A stretch of DNA of 64,000 nt, from positions 76,110,585-76,174,584 of the forward strand of contig OZ035960.1 in assembly GCA_964034945.1 (NCBI GenBank), given 5' to 3'. Origin of the DNA: Chrysopilus asiliformis (Eukaryota; Arthropoda; Insecta; Diptera; Rhagionidae). This document shows positions 45,758 through 57,279 of the stretch, piece by piece; the stretch's first letter is position 1; each line of letters opens with the position of its first letter. A program made the position numbers and the translations under genes. The notes beneath the pieces are model-generated. The model saw only the letters and a program-made list of their open reading frames with translations, was not told the DNA's origin and searched no databases.

Positions 45758-47079
45758 TCGTACAGCTTACATAATAGAATGCTAAAACAATACCCTTCTT
45801 TGGCTTGCAGCAGTGGGATAATATTGTGTTTGTTGCGGATAATAAATAAAATAATCATAATTTAAATATGCGTCGATTTAAGACGTTTAAAAAAACTAAA
45901 AACTAAATTTTTCGACCAACGGTGTTCAAATTAGGATTTCAGGGTAACAATTACGCGAATATTTTACGTTGTCCTTTTTCATCAAACATACTGTTCACCT
46001 TGGTTAAATGCATGAGAATCAATAAAATATATAGATGTGTCGCTAATGGTTCTCAGACAAGCAATAGACAAAGAACATAGTAAGTGGATTTCAATATTGT
46101 TCTCTATAAAGCATCACCCCCCCCCCCCCCCCACCACCTGTTCACCACCTAATTACATAAAAAATATACTGTTCAGAAAACTCTCAACGAACAGTATCAT
46201 TAATCTAATTGAAAACGGACAAACAATAGCGGCAATTGTTACTACTTTCTTTAAATCGAGGCAAACTATCAACTTATACCGTTTTCGCCTTTGCAAAAAT
46301 CATATATTTTACATGTTATCTGGAATTTTAAAAAAAGAAAACGTAGCAAGTAAGATCAACAAAATAAAATCTAAAGAATGAATAACGAAAGGTCAAGCAG
46401 GGAAAAAACGCATGACGAAAATATTTTGATTCCGTACTTATGTGATCAAGCTATCAAGCTTTCCCTTTAACGTTTATTCGACCGTGAGAATATTTAATAA
46501 TGAAAAGAACGATTATTTGAGGGGTTCAGATTTAGTATCATCAGATACCTTTTTAATTTGGTATTAAGATGGAATTTGGAACGACGATCTTTATTTCAAA
46601 TATTACTTTTTCGCTGTTAGGGTTATTGGGATACAGTTTGGCTACTTATAAATTTGTAATTTCTTATGAATTTGTCCAGAAAATGTATATGTACCTAATA
46701 AAATTTTTTTAGCCAATTATAAAAAAAAATGATCAATTTAAACTTCAAATATTATTGCTTGTAAAAATTACTATCTTTCTATTAAAGATAATAGGAATCG
46801 ACTTAAAAAAAAGTTTCTTAAACCAAAACTTTAAAACAAACCATTTCCAATATTGTGAACCAGGAAGGCCAAACCACAACTAAGTTTAGCAAGAAAAAAG
46901 TTATATCCTAATGGTTAATTAATTGAAGTTATGTAAAATGTTCTTATGTGTCCCAGGGACTTCCATTTTAAATGCGATTTTTCACCTTTCTCACATATAA
47001 AAAAGGCACTAAAATAACTCTAAAAACCAAAATTATAACAGAGCCACAAAAAAATATACTTACATAGAACGTGTTTATT
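45758..47079. other. No gene recognised
   Basis: Holds a run of 18 C at about 46117-46134 and an open frame (46037-46381) without known motifs. Otherwise AT-rich. Confidence 0.4.
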
Positions 47080-47670
47080 TAGCTTAACTTTGTGCCTACC
47101 TGTTTCCCTGTCAGATTCAAATCTTGCAATCCAATTTTGACCCATTTCCAGTAATCCGATTGACTTGAAATTTCGCACACATACGGAAGTCCAATAACAA
47201 TACAATATTCGACCTTGTAAGAATAAGGAAAGGTCGTGTAAGGATAAGGGAAGGTTCTGTAAGAATAACTTGATTATTCTTTTCCTCAAATATTTCGGGA
47301 AAAAAGATATATTCTGGGGATTTTTGGGTCGCTGTATTCGATTCTGGCGTTAAAAAGTCCATAAGGATTACGGAATGTCCTGGACGGATAACGGAATTAT
47401 CTTTTCCTCACATTTTCTGGAAAAAAATTGCTTTGGTAGTTTTAGTTTTACCACGAAATAGTAATATACAGGAAAAACTGATCTTCAGATTCACTTTAGC
47501 CCCTCCGTTTATTTCTCCACGCCTCAGACTACTTTTCAATGGGTCTATGTTAAAGCCGGACCTACGCCAAATATCTGTACCAAATTTCTGGGCAATCGGC
47601 TTGGTAGTTTTCCCGCGAAAGAGTAACATAGGAGAAATACTAGACTTGGAATTCATTTGTAACTAACAAT
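47080..47670. repeat. Two dispersed-repeat fragments
   Basis: 47080-47420 is an inverted relative of the 8040-8450 repeat (TGTAAGGATAAGGGAAGGTT, GGGTCGCTG, CGGAATGTCC). 47430-47660 is an inverted relative of the Helitron-like body at 19300-19420 (TTTTCCCGCGAAAGAGTAAC, CAATGGGTCTATGTT), without a 3' hairpin. Confidence 0.6.
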
Positions 47671-48299
47671 GTGCACTAATACAAAATTATTTAAAACAAT
47701 AAACTACTGAAACGGTTTGCTCTTTTCGAATTGGCATAAGTTTACGGTTGGTTATTGAAAGGGATAATGAAAAGGCAGGGACTCGATTTTCGATCGATCG
47801 AGTTTTTTTTTTGTTGAACATTTCTGCGCGGCAGGTCGATCTTATTCATCGTCCTTTTTTTAGTGGCTTTAAGTTCAATTAATTTAAAATGAGAAAAAAC
47901 CATTTTTTTTCGTTTTCAAGAATTGTCTCACTGTTATTTAAAGCCATATCAATTAAATTTGTGATAATTAAAGGAAAGATTTCTTATTTCGTTTTACATT
48001 ATATGGTTCAATAAATAACCTTGATCTAATAGGTTAGGAGTAAAAATCATACACTAATAACAGAACAAACGCCGATAAATTAATATGCTTCATAAATTAA
48101 CATTATAGTTAAAACAAAAGTTGTGTAAATTTTGAAATAATATAAAAAAGGGGCAATGACACATTAATAATTGCTTTGGAGCATCTGAAAATTGAACTTC
48201 TGTCTTACTAAAAAAAGATCTTAATGTGCAACTTTGAACACAGAATCTGCTATTCATTGGACGAAAACTACACTTTGTAACTATTTTAGGGTTTTACTC

Positions 48300-48388
48300 A
48301 GAATAATCAGTGACGTCATAGCGGCGCCAACGAAGTTATTGCACTGATAGCAAATGGCGCAATAGCGGCGCCTACGGAGTGCAAAGGG
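48300..48388. mobile_element. One end of a piggyBac-type element
   Basis: The end reads, from TTAA (48389-48392) leftwards on the minus strand, CCCTTTGCACTCCGTAGG, a typical piggyBac-like terminus. ATAGCGGCGCCAACG (48318-48332) and ATAGCGGCGCCTACG (48362-48376) are subterminal direct repeats. The opposite end was not found. Confidence 0.55.
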
Positions 48389-48392
48389 TTAA

Positions 48393-49390
48393 TTGTTTTG
48401 GTTTTGGATCGCCTACTGTCACCAAATTCATCCACGCCACGTCGATTTTACGTCATCCGGTTAACCAGCGAAGGCGCTAGAAATTTGGTGTTAATATACG
48501 AGTACCCCCAGAACCACGTTTTATGTTCAATTTTGTAAGTACCTAAATTGTTTATATAACTAACCACAAAATTTTGTCCATAATGTGCAACCTTCAAAAC
48601 ACATTCTACACAACATTAAAGGACGTCACCAATACATGGGCAAATATTAATCAGCAACTAAACTCTGAGGCTCAACATGCCATTCGTCAACATCTTGGTC
48701 AACATTACTTTTCTCGTCGCATATTCTTACTGTTGATACTTATGCATTTGATTAGTTTTCTCTGCGTTCAACATTCGACATCATTGAGGATTTTTAAATG
48801 TACAATAATAAACATAAAATTTTCACATCAACATTTTTTTTTCACCAGTCAACATAAAATTTCCCGTTGAATTTATGTATTTCTTTTAACATCAAATAAA
48901 ACGACACGAATTAAATAAATGAATAAATATAAAACAAACAATTTGACAAAATAAAAACCCAATTTTTATAAATTAGTTTTTTTTTACTAAAAAAAAAATT
49001 CGGAATTTTAGTCAGAATTTTGTTATTGAATTTTGGCTATGAATATCACAGAATTTCTGTATGAATATTTAAGGTTTAAGCTAGGTTTTGCAGCCTTTAG
49101 AGTAGGGAACTAATTTTTTTCTACAAAATAAGCAAGCAAAAAATATTTTTTCAAATATCTTGTGACCCGTTAGAGATACAAAAAACAACTAAAGCAGAAA
49201 ATGTAGAGAATTTTATATCCTTTAAATTTTGTCATATTCATTTTTTCCCATAAGCACATTAATTTCGAGAAATTTTGAAAAAACCGTTTTTGTACGGTAG
49301 GTACCCATTGTACGGTAGGTACCCATCAAGCTCATATTTTTATAAAACTTTTTCCTAAATTTTTCAAGTCGCTAGGTCAACACGTGCTCG
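48393..49390. other. No gene recognised
   Basis: The open frame at 48574-48870 has no known motif. The rest is AT-rich. Confidence 0.35.
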
Positions 49391-49396
49391 AGTTAT

Positions 49397-50160
49397 TTAA
49401 GATACGTATAACGGACAGACCGACAAACAGATGCACGGACGGACATCCTTATAATTTTGCCTGAAACGGATTTTGTACTGATCAGAAATTTTCACTCTGC
49501 CCTCGTTCTCGAGTTGGTCTCCATCATGAATACAATACTTTCCTTCTATAGAAGAGGAACGTAAAAAGGTATGGACGCTACACAGACAGCTGCAATGTGT
49601 CCCATGATCCATGATACCACACAATCGTTTTTGTGTAATTGATAGGACAGCATCGGAGTCACGAATTTCGCAGACTATCTTACCAGCATTTTCAGCAGTT
49701 ATACTTCTCTCAATAACTTTTTGAAGAGTTAAATCTTTTTCAGCTAGAAGGTTTCTCTGCAATGCTTCGTCTCTTACTCCACAAACAATACGATCGCGCA
49801 GCATGCGTTCGAGTGATGTATCGAAATTAAAGTCCTTCGTTAATTTTCGAAATTCTGCAACATACTCCGCTAATCCCACTTAAAAAATTTGAAATAAGCG
49901 GCAATTTCTGACACGTGATAATGTACTCACATCTTTGGATGATATAAGTGAGCAAGAAATATCAAACAGTTTAGATTCGCAAACTATAAGGAAAATCGCC
50001 ACATCATGTCTGGTTCGGGTGATACTATTAGCAAGTAGAAACATCTCGAATCGTTGCTTTTACGAAGACCAATTTTGAAGAAATGCGATGTCAAAAGGCT
50101 CGATGTAGCCGACATTGCATATTGCAGGAGCAGGGATAGCCATGACACTTCGGGGTATGT
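49397..50160 (-). pseudogene. gag: Ty3/gypsy retrotransposon gag remnant
   Basis: On the minus strand from about 50150: IEPFDI, then NWSS-stop-KQRFEMFLLANSITR, AIFLIVCESKLFDI, and after a stop LAEYVAEFRKLTKDFNFDTS, LERMLRDRIVCGVRDEALQR, NLLAEKDLTLQKVIERSITA. These are the W..RFE, FR.L....F and L.DR.V.G..D...Q..LL motifs of Ty3/gypsy-type Gag (retrotrans_gag). At least two stops and a frameshift before it; no zinc knuckle or pol follows, since the reading ends near 49400. The 5' leader, PBS and LTR edge lie just upstream (50250-50267). Confidence 0.75.
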
Positions 50161-50249
50161 TCGGGGTCGGGCATTTAGTGGATTACATAGAGTTGAGGTT
50201 AGAATTCGAACAATAAGCGTAGTTACGAAATAATTTCGTTAAATGCGAA

Positions 50250-50824
50250 CCCACCCTCGTCACCAATGTTAAATACACGGTTAATTCAAGTTAATATACT
50301 TTTATTAATACCCGAAACAAATTATTACAAATTTACTTACAAAGGAAGATCTCCGATCCGAACACGCCGATTTTGCAGATTTTTGGATACGTTATAGTAG
50401 ACCGATTTTTTTTTTATCGCCGGAAAAGCGCTATTGAGAAGGGGAGCCCCCTCGAAAATCGGCCAAAAATCGGTTTTTGGCCATCAGTAATCCAATTTAG
50501 ACAAAACAAAAATCAATAGTTTTCTTTTTGACAGTAAAATTAAACTGCGGAAAGAAAACTATATGTCACCTTTTTTGCATTTGACCCGAAAAAGTCAAAT
50601 AAAGGTGAAAATTCCTATAAGATTTTAAGGCCAATAGGTATTCTACAATTAAGAAAAAAATACGTTTCTAACCTAAGAATTCTTTTATTTTTTAAGGTGA
50701 TCTGGAGGTGCTTATAGAATGTTTTACAGCAATCAGTGATGCTTGTAGGCAACGATTAAAATGTAAAAAAAATTATTTTTGCGATAAAAAATGTACAAAG
50801 TGTAACGACGACCAGGAAAATCCA
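50250..50824 (-). repeat. Primer-binding region and 5' LTR of the gypsy-type element
   Basis: Minus strand TTGGTGACGAGGGTGGG (50250-50266) is the leader commonly found after the 5' LTR in insect Ty3/gypsy elements. The LTR edge is at 50267 (plus-strand TGTTAAATAC, so the LTR ends ...AACA on the minus strand), with an AATAAAAG signal about 40 bp inside. The far LTR limit was not found; it must lie before the LINE fragment at about 50825. Confidence 0.5.
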
Positions 50825-51330
50825 GCCCGGTAATTTTATAACTTTAGGGTGAACTGCCAGGCTCACATTTTTTCCAAAACATGGGGAGAATACCTTCAGG
50901 TCCTGTGGATTTGTTCACGTTAATCTCCTGCAGAATTTTAACTATTTGTCTTCTGCGGATGGAAAGTTTTGGAGAGACAATCTCCTGATGCCGGAGGACT
51001 CGAGTTTGCTGCGAATTTCGCAGCTAAAACGTTTGCCTTGCCAACGAGATCGACAACCACTCCATTGTAACAAATTAGTTTGTGAAATTGTTTTTTTTTA
51101 CCGCTTTCACCATAAAAAGTTAAAATTTTCCGCATCATATTTTGGTCGAAGTCATATTTAGCACGCCGTCTGTACTTATAGGTAATACAATCGTTTATAA
51201 ATGACGAGCAGGTTTCTTCATCAAGGTTTCTCCTAAATTCAGAAAACGTCATCTTTTTTATTTTGATGGCGTCGCGACACTCTTTTGTGAACCATGTCAC
51301 ACGCCACACTTCGCGGTATTCGAACTGCAC
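50825..51330 (-). pseudogene. LINE ORF2 fragment: endonuclease-RT linker
   Basis: Minus-strand translation VTWFTKECRDAIKIKKMTFS, EFRRNLDEETCSSFINDCIT, RAKYDFDQNMMRKILTFYGE and KANVLAAKFAANSSPP, followed by IVKILQEINVNKSTGPEGIL. This is the connector between the endonuclease and RT of a jockey/I-type LINE (WFTxECRxAI ... EKAxxLAxxFAxNS ... NKSxGPDGI). The open frame (51330-50938) is broken just before NKSTGPEG. Both ends are lost. Confidence 0.75.
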
Positions 51331-51748
51331 GGTATGTAGGACACTTCATACCAAGTGTGAAACATATGAAACTATTTCTAGCTCGTAGCCGATAAAAAAA
51401 ACTTTAACTCAGCTCGACTAAGAAGTCTATGTGATTTTGTCTCGCTGGTGATCGACCAGCAGGTTTTGGATTTTGTGGGTCTGTGGTGTGCGGGATTTCC
51501 ATGTGCATACAGTAAATTTGGTTCATAGAATATTACAGTCATACGCATTTTATTCGCATCAACATTTCATTTGCAACACCCAGAAGATCATTCAAACAAA
51601 TTAACTCACTAACACACACACGTCTTGTTTTGATTTTTTTCTTTAATGTAATATGTATATTGCATATTACATATTTTATCATTTACTTATGTACATGTAC
51701 TAGAAGTATACTTCAGTTTGTTCTTACATTCGGAAAGCTTGTAAATAT

Positions 51749-51841
51749 TGGGCTTTTTTGATAATTAAGGTTTTTACCTTAAAAACCTTAATTATCAAAA
51801 TTTTTACGATTTTGACATTTCCGAATTATCAAAAAAGCCCA
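51749..51841. repeat. Palindrome with a competing third arm
   Basis: 51756-51800 is a near-perfect palindrome (TTTTGATAATTAAGGTTTTT and its complement, loop of 3-4 nt). The third arm, GAATTATCAAAAAAGCCCA (51823-51841), can pair instead with 51749-51766. Confidence 0.7.
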
Positions 51842-52243
51842 TGATCAACAGTTATTTCATTAAAACATTTGAAGACCTCGGTGCAAAAACCGGTCATCTC
51901 CACTTTTTGACGAAAATGAGTTATAAAAAGTTATTAAAGAAAAGGAGACGACTGAAGACATTGTTTCATATAATTTGACGCAGAATTTTTTTTTTCAAAA
52001 AATTTTTTATTTTTTTTTCTGAGAGTTTTGTTTTGTGAAATTGAATATTTTTTTATTTGTTTATTTTTAAAGGCTGTTGAACATATTTTGGACTGTATTT
52101 TGTAGCCAATAATGCATTTTGCAAACCGCTAATGTCCTCGTGTACCTAACGAGCTTTGACGCTGGGACGCCATGAATCATCTGTGCTAAACCACAATAAC
52201 GCTTTGACGGTAAAAGATTTTTTTGTGAATTTCGAATTGAAAA

Positions 52244-52516
52244 ATGTGTTCAAGGGATTTGCAAGACATTGTTTTTATAGCTTTAGTAGCTGAAGCAGCG
52301 TACAAGGCTCAACAATTATTTAAAAAAACCAATGAAAGACGCTGATGGGTTCGGGAACTCAACACAAAAAGAGATACGGATGGTTTTTTTGCTAAAAATT
52401 TTGATGCTATGAAGCAAAAGGACCCAGAACACTTTTTTTAAAATCACAAGGATGAGGAGTGAAACTTTTGATCTGCTAATGGAGCTCATGCAAACAAGTT
52501 TAGAAAAAGCCTATTG
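52244..52516 (+). pseudogene. Harbinger transposase, N-terminal remnant
   Basis: The ATG at 52244 gives MCSRDLQDIVFIALVAEAA, then after a stop (TGA) WVRELNTKRDTDGFFAKNFD, KQKDPEHFF, and in another frame KITRMRSETFDLLMELMQTS. The W-V-x-x-x-N-x-x-R, FF/YFRM and FDxLL patterns are those of HARBI1/PIF-type transposases before the DDE domain. The DDE domain itself is absent, a nonsense codon and a frameshift are present, and the frame ends shortly after SLEKAY. Not functional. Confidence 0.65.
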
Positions 52517-52529
52517 AAGAAACTCGGCC

Positions 52530-52660
52530 GTCCTGTTTCTTCGGCAATTTTAGCCCACGCAAACTCTTTTTTTACGGTATACTTTCGATTTCGTGTTATA
52601 TAAATACTCATAACTTTTCACCTTTTCAATTAACATTTCCTCAAAATTAATATTATCCAT
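52530..52660 (-). pseudogene. Harbinger MADF-domain protein, N-terminal remnant
   Basis: From ATG at 52660 (minus strand): MDNINFEEMLIEKVKSYEYL, YNTKSKVYRKK, and after a one-base shift in an A-run, EFAWAKIAEETGRPS. This is the first two-thirds of a MADF domain (FxxxLIExVxxYxxLYxxxxxxYxxKxxxxxAWxxIA), the DNA-binding partner protein encoded by many PIF/Harbinger elements. The third helix is lost at the internal deletion. It faces the transposase remnant, as in complete elements where the two genes are convergent or divergent. Confidence 0.65.
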
Positions 52661-53029
52661 TTTTATTGGAATCGATGAACTTCTATTTACGTCCGAATGA
52701 CAACTGTCGAAGTACCAACGCGTCTGAAAGTAGAAAGTAGGTCTACTCTCGGCGTCAGCGCGCTTTGAAGCTCGCTGGCAAAGCGCTATTGTAGATGACT
52801 TCATGCAATCGCTTTGATTTTACTTTTGAGCGTCAAACTTTCAACGCTGAAGCAAGTTGCAAAGCGCTATTGTGGTTCCACTATTAAAGTTTTGGGTATG
52901 ATTTGAGTTGGTAGATATAGTGGATTCAATATTTTTCATATAAGCAGATCGGCACTGTCTCATTTTATATTTCATTTTCCATATCTAAAAAACGTTGATA
53001 GTTAACAGATTCACAAGTACGATATCTTC

Positions 53030-53411
53030 TTCAATTTGCTTTTCTTTTTGATCATCTTAATTAAGTGACTGCCAAACCACTTTGAATAGTTGTCATTCTC
53101 CCGATAGTTTTAGGAACACAGGCGACTATAACAGAATTAACGATATTGTAGAAATTTGACACTGATTCATTCACGTCTAATCCATTAAAACTTTCGACCC
53201 ATGTAATTTGCGCCAATGAATCGTTGATTCTACCATAGTCTGCCCTAAAGTACTTTCTCTTCGAAACTCTAGAACTCTTAGCTGTCGCAATTCCTCCCAG
53301 ATCTAGACTAATTTCGAAAGGTGGATGATAACCATCTTCCTTAATCAAAGATGCAGTACATTTATAGATTTTAAAATTATCGCAGGGTAAATTAGATAAT
53401 ATTAGGTCCAA
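53030..53411 (-). pseudogene. LINE ORF2 fragment: endonuclease C-terminus
   Basis: Minus strand: MDLILSNLPCDNFKIYKCTA, LIKEDGYHPPFEISL (the D-x-x-HPP/HxPL end of the apurinic endonuclease), then RKYFRADYGRINDSLAQITW and VSNFYNIVNSVIVACVPK, followed in a second frame by YSKWFGSHLIKMIKKK. The order is that of jockey/R1-clade LINEs between endonuclease and RT. It contains its own KWF linker motif, so it does not belong to the same copy as the fragment at 50825-51330. Truncated at both sides. Confidence 0.75.
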
Positions 53412-54019
53412 AATTTAAATTAATGAGTTCTTTAAGCGATTGAATTGGGACATACCAGTGAGTGCTCACACAATATCGGTACACAGTCTCCCATATTAGA
53501 ACGCTCCCAGGTTATAAAGGTCAGTTTAAAATCCCATACTATCATAAATTAAGATTCAGGCTCAAGTCTGTTCACTCGGTCTATCAAAAATCGGAAATAG
53601 CTGTCGTACAAATCGAAAGAACTAGAGGAGGGTATATAAACCACGTTTATATAAAAACAATTTTACTACCCATAAAACGCAGCTTCAACCAAACATTTTC
53701 CAGGCCAGCATCACCTTCCCAATCCTGAATAACAGTCACTGTGTTCTTTCTGACCGTGATCATGCAACCGCCACCTCGTCTCTTCACAGCCCAGTTTTGG
53801 TAAGAATAATAATGTCATATTTGTATATTCGAAAGTTATTTTTGAATTCATTTTCTTCGTTCTTAATTATTGGTAGTAAACTTTAATTGTCATAGCAAAA
53901 AGTATGACCAAAGAATAGGTTTTTTGTACAATTTTCTTGAAAGGGGTAAATTTTATTAAAAGAATTATCTGAACCTGATTTGAGTGGAATAAAATCTTGC
54001 ACAAAATAAATCAGTTATA
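53412..54019. other. No gene recognised
   Basis: Open frame at 53462-53728 shows no known motif. Confidence 0.35.
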
Positions 54020-54624
54020 CTCTATTGGAATTTCTTGGAAAAAAATATGACAAAATCTTACAATGTATTATTTTTATGAATTTTTTCACATCCAACTTCC
54101 CCCCAACAGATCAGGCATATTTCCCCAAAACCCTATCAGGATCCTGTTTCTGGCTCATTGTCATCAGAGCCTGCTTTACTAGCTTCCACGCAGGCTTACA
54201 AGTAAGACTCGATTTGAGTACTTATACTCCGATTGCCACAGAACGTATACGAAGACGATTGAAAACCATGAATCAGAAAAGATTCAATGGTTAAAAATAA
54301 AATAGTAAATTCGCTTTGGCTTGATAGAGCTATTTCGCCTTCTCTTATACCATAATTCGTATAAAGTCTATGGCAATCGGGGTATAAGTACTTAAATCGA
54401 CTCTTATCCCACCAAATCTTGTAAGCCTGCGTGGAAGCTGGTAAAGCAGGCTCTGATGACGGTGAGCCAGCTTCCATGCCAGAAACAGGCTTCTAATAGT
54501 GTTGCGGGGCAAGCACTCCTGATCTGTTGGGGAGAATTTAGATGTGAAAACGTCCGCAAAAATAATATAACATGTTGTTATATTATTTTTTTAAAGCCTA
54601 GAAGTCAAGAAATTCCAATAGAAT
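54020..54624. repeat. Foldback with arms of about 270 bp
   Basis: Arms 54020-54270 and 54360-54624 are imperfect inverted copies (CTATTGGAATTTCTTG outside; CAACAGATCAGG, ATCAGAGCCTGCTTTAC, AGCTTCCACGCAGGCTTACA inside, each with its complement). The loop is about 90 bp. The right arm has an open minus-strand frame (SPSSEPALPASTQAYKIWWD) that may come from a degraded gene. Confidence 0.7.
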
Positions 54625-54750
54625 TCAATTCTATAAAGGTTGCGCAAAAACCATGAATCAGAACAACCGAAGTTTCGAAATACATGATACAAAAACTATA
54701 TAATGATACGGAATTGACTTTCAAATTGTAGCGCCTTAATTTAAAACTAA

Positions 54751-55241
54751 CAGGGTACGGAAAATTCATTCGCATTTGAATCGTTCGCGAATCGAATTTT
54801 ATAAAATAAAGTTCGCGAATGATTCTTTTTACAGAAAATTTTATTTTTTCAATTCGCTCGTGAATATATTGAACCCGATTTTTAGCTGCTTCAACTTTTC
54901 GATTCGCGGATGAAAAAGAATCGAAAAGAATCATTCTTTTTGATTCTTTTTCCGTTTCGTTTATTCGTTTATCCGCTTATCACTTATAGTTCTTATAAAT
55001 TCCACTGCCCCCACCCCAACCACCAAACCACCAATTTATCCCCCCCCCCTATCTCTGTCTCCTCCTACCTTACCCCTTCTCCTAGCCCTACCCAACTTTA
55101 GCCCCCATACCCCAACAACCCACCAAATTTAGCCAGTTACCCAGCACCACTCCCAAAGATTTTCCCACTTCCAACACATCATCAACCATCTCGTCCCTCT
55201 TCCTCACGATCGAATTGAAAAGAATGATTCTCCGTACCGTG
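54751..55241. mobile_element. C-rich, hAT-like nonautonomous element
   Basis: Inverted ends CAGGGTACGGA (54751) and the complement of CACGGTACGGA (55241), 10 of 11 matching. Flanks AAAACTAA and GAAACTAC agree at 6 of 8 bases, a possible decayed target duplication. Subterminal palindromes with TTCGCGAA and GAAAAAGAATC cover 54770-54960. Between 55000 and 55205 the plus strand is rich in C and nearly free of G. Confidence 0.55.
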
Positions 55242-57279
55242 GAAACTACAATAACTTACAGTTCAAAGTAAATTCCAACGAGTGTAGCGAAATATTAATA
55301 AATTTTATGAATTTATATTGAAAAACGTTTTAAAAGTGTTGTTTTTTCGTCGCATCTTAATTAAGTTTGATGTAAGTGTTGTTTTTCCTACAAGGGTCAT
55401 TTTTCTGTTGGCAATTTTAAAACAAAAGAAAAATATTATGTTTCCATTGGTAGCATCTATCATCCTCGGCACTGCAGCTCTCGAAGAGCCCGGGCCTCCT
55501 CAATTGAGGTTCCATAACAATTTCTTCCCTGCTTCTCACCTACAGTTTTTTACATGGATTGCGAACCATGGATGAATTACAACATTTGTAAGGTTTTTAC
55601 GTTGATTGTAATAACAATCTAGACCAATGATGTCGTTAGCATTTTCATTGGTATCGGGAGCCTAAAAAATTTTTTTGGACGTTTTCTTCGTGTCGTACAA
55701 ACATTCGAGGACAATACATTTGCATTTACAATGCCTTGGCATAATTAATTAGTCTATAACACTATTTGCAAATGAAGTGTTCCTGGCATAACAAAATGTA
55801 AACAAATGCGGCCAGCCCCAAGTTCATGAGTGTTAGTGATGAGGGAAAAATTCGTGTAGGGCGAACATAAAATTGCTTTTTATTTTCCAACAATTTTATC
55901 CAAATACAGCTAAACGCAGTTTTTTATCAAAAATTTCATTGGAATATGACTAGTGAACATTCTTGCATTATACGTCGGTCGCTAAATACAGGTTTTTTTA
56001 AATTGTGTAATTTTCGATTTTTTTCCCAAAATAGGTGTTATTTGAATCACCCTCTGACATTGCTTAAACTCCATGATATATTTTTTTTGTGAAGTCCATT
56101 TAAGTTTGTACGACCCACTTAAATGGACTGTCAATTTTGGTTGGTTCTATACTATGAACCCACAAAAAAAAGAAAACAAAAGAAAGAGACAACTGTGATG
56201 TTCTACTATCATTTAGAGTATTAAAAATTAGTTGCTTCAATCGAAATTTAAAAAACAATTTTTCTCTTAAAGAATTTATAATGTTTGTGTTTCAAAATTA
56301 AAAAAAAAACTTTTTTGATCTTTAACAAGAAATAGCAATCTGAAAGTCCAAAAATAAAATTTAAGTTTCCTTCAAATATGGCAATTCATATTAATTATTA
56401 TTAAAAATTTAAATTTAATTTATTATCATAAAATTCACTTCATACTTCTACATTGAACACAAAATAAATATTTACAATTAAATATTTATAAATAGTAATT
56501 TTAATTTTATAATATGATATAGAATATTTTATTAATGCTAATTTTAACTTTCTATAAGCAAATCGAGTTTCCATTTGTTAAAATATAAAATTAAGAAAAC
56601 TGATATTAACAATATTACAAAATTTTTATCTTTTGATATTTATAATATATAGAATCTTATTTTTTTTAATATAGTGTATCATACGCAACAATTTCGGCGA
56701 ATCAGTCTTCCTTAAGAATATAGGTACACCAATATTTCACTTCTTTTTCTTCAAATTATTTAACTTTTAATAACAAGAATAGGCTTTGGCGTACAATATA
56801 TGTATAATAAAATATAATTTAGACTAAATATGTATAAAAAGGTTTTCTTAATACAAAATTCAATAAAAATAAAAACAACACTTGTTAATAAATAATAACT
56901 TATCTTTATCATAGAGTGATAGGGGATACTGGGCTCAAACATAATACTGCGACACATAATTAATCAATATATAGTATTAGAACTATTAACAACATTTTGA
57001 CACAAAACGTATAAAAACTTAAAGCAAATATTAACGTTTGATTTGTCTGATTTTGAAAGATTAGCTAAATAATTTAAAAAAAAAACTTAAATATTAAAAA
57101 ATAATTACATTATTAAAATTATGTTAGATAACAAATTAAATGTTAGGAAGCCGACCCAAAATTCACAACCATAATCTTGATCATGCTATAATTCATAAAA
57201 ATATTTTTGGCTTTTGTTTTTAAAGACACCACGCACTTTTTCAACTATTATATTTCTTAAATTACAAAAGGAACAACAT
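55242..57279. other. Long AT-rich region, no gene recognised
   Basis: Probably intergenic or, near its right edge, distal wg 3' UTR. No TIR or coding motif seen. The open frame at 55318-55575 is unassigned. Confidence 0.4.

Larger units (their letters stand above)
52190..52877. mobile_element. Deleted PIF/Harbinger transposon
   Basis: Inverted ends AACCACAATAACGCTTTG (left, from 52189) and CAAAGCGCTATTGTGGTT (right, to 52877), 17 of 18 matching. Inside are the N-termini of the two genes typical of this superfamily, transposase on plus and MADF protein on minus, convergent, with their C-terminal parts deleted between them. A 3-bp target duplication was not evident. Confidence 0.7.

Noticed and set aside
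50825..53411. One LINE interrupted by a Harbinger element
   Set aside because: Both LINE pieces include the endonuclease-RT linker (KWFGSHLIK and TWFTKECRDAI), so they cannot be parts of a single copy.
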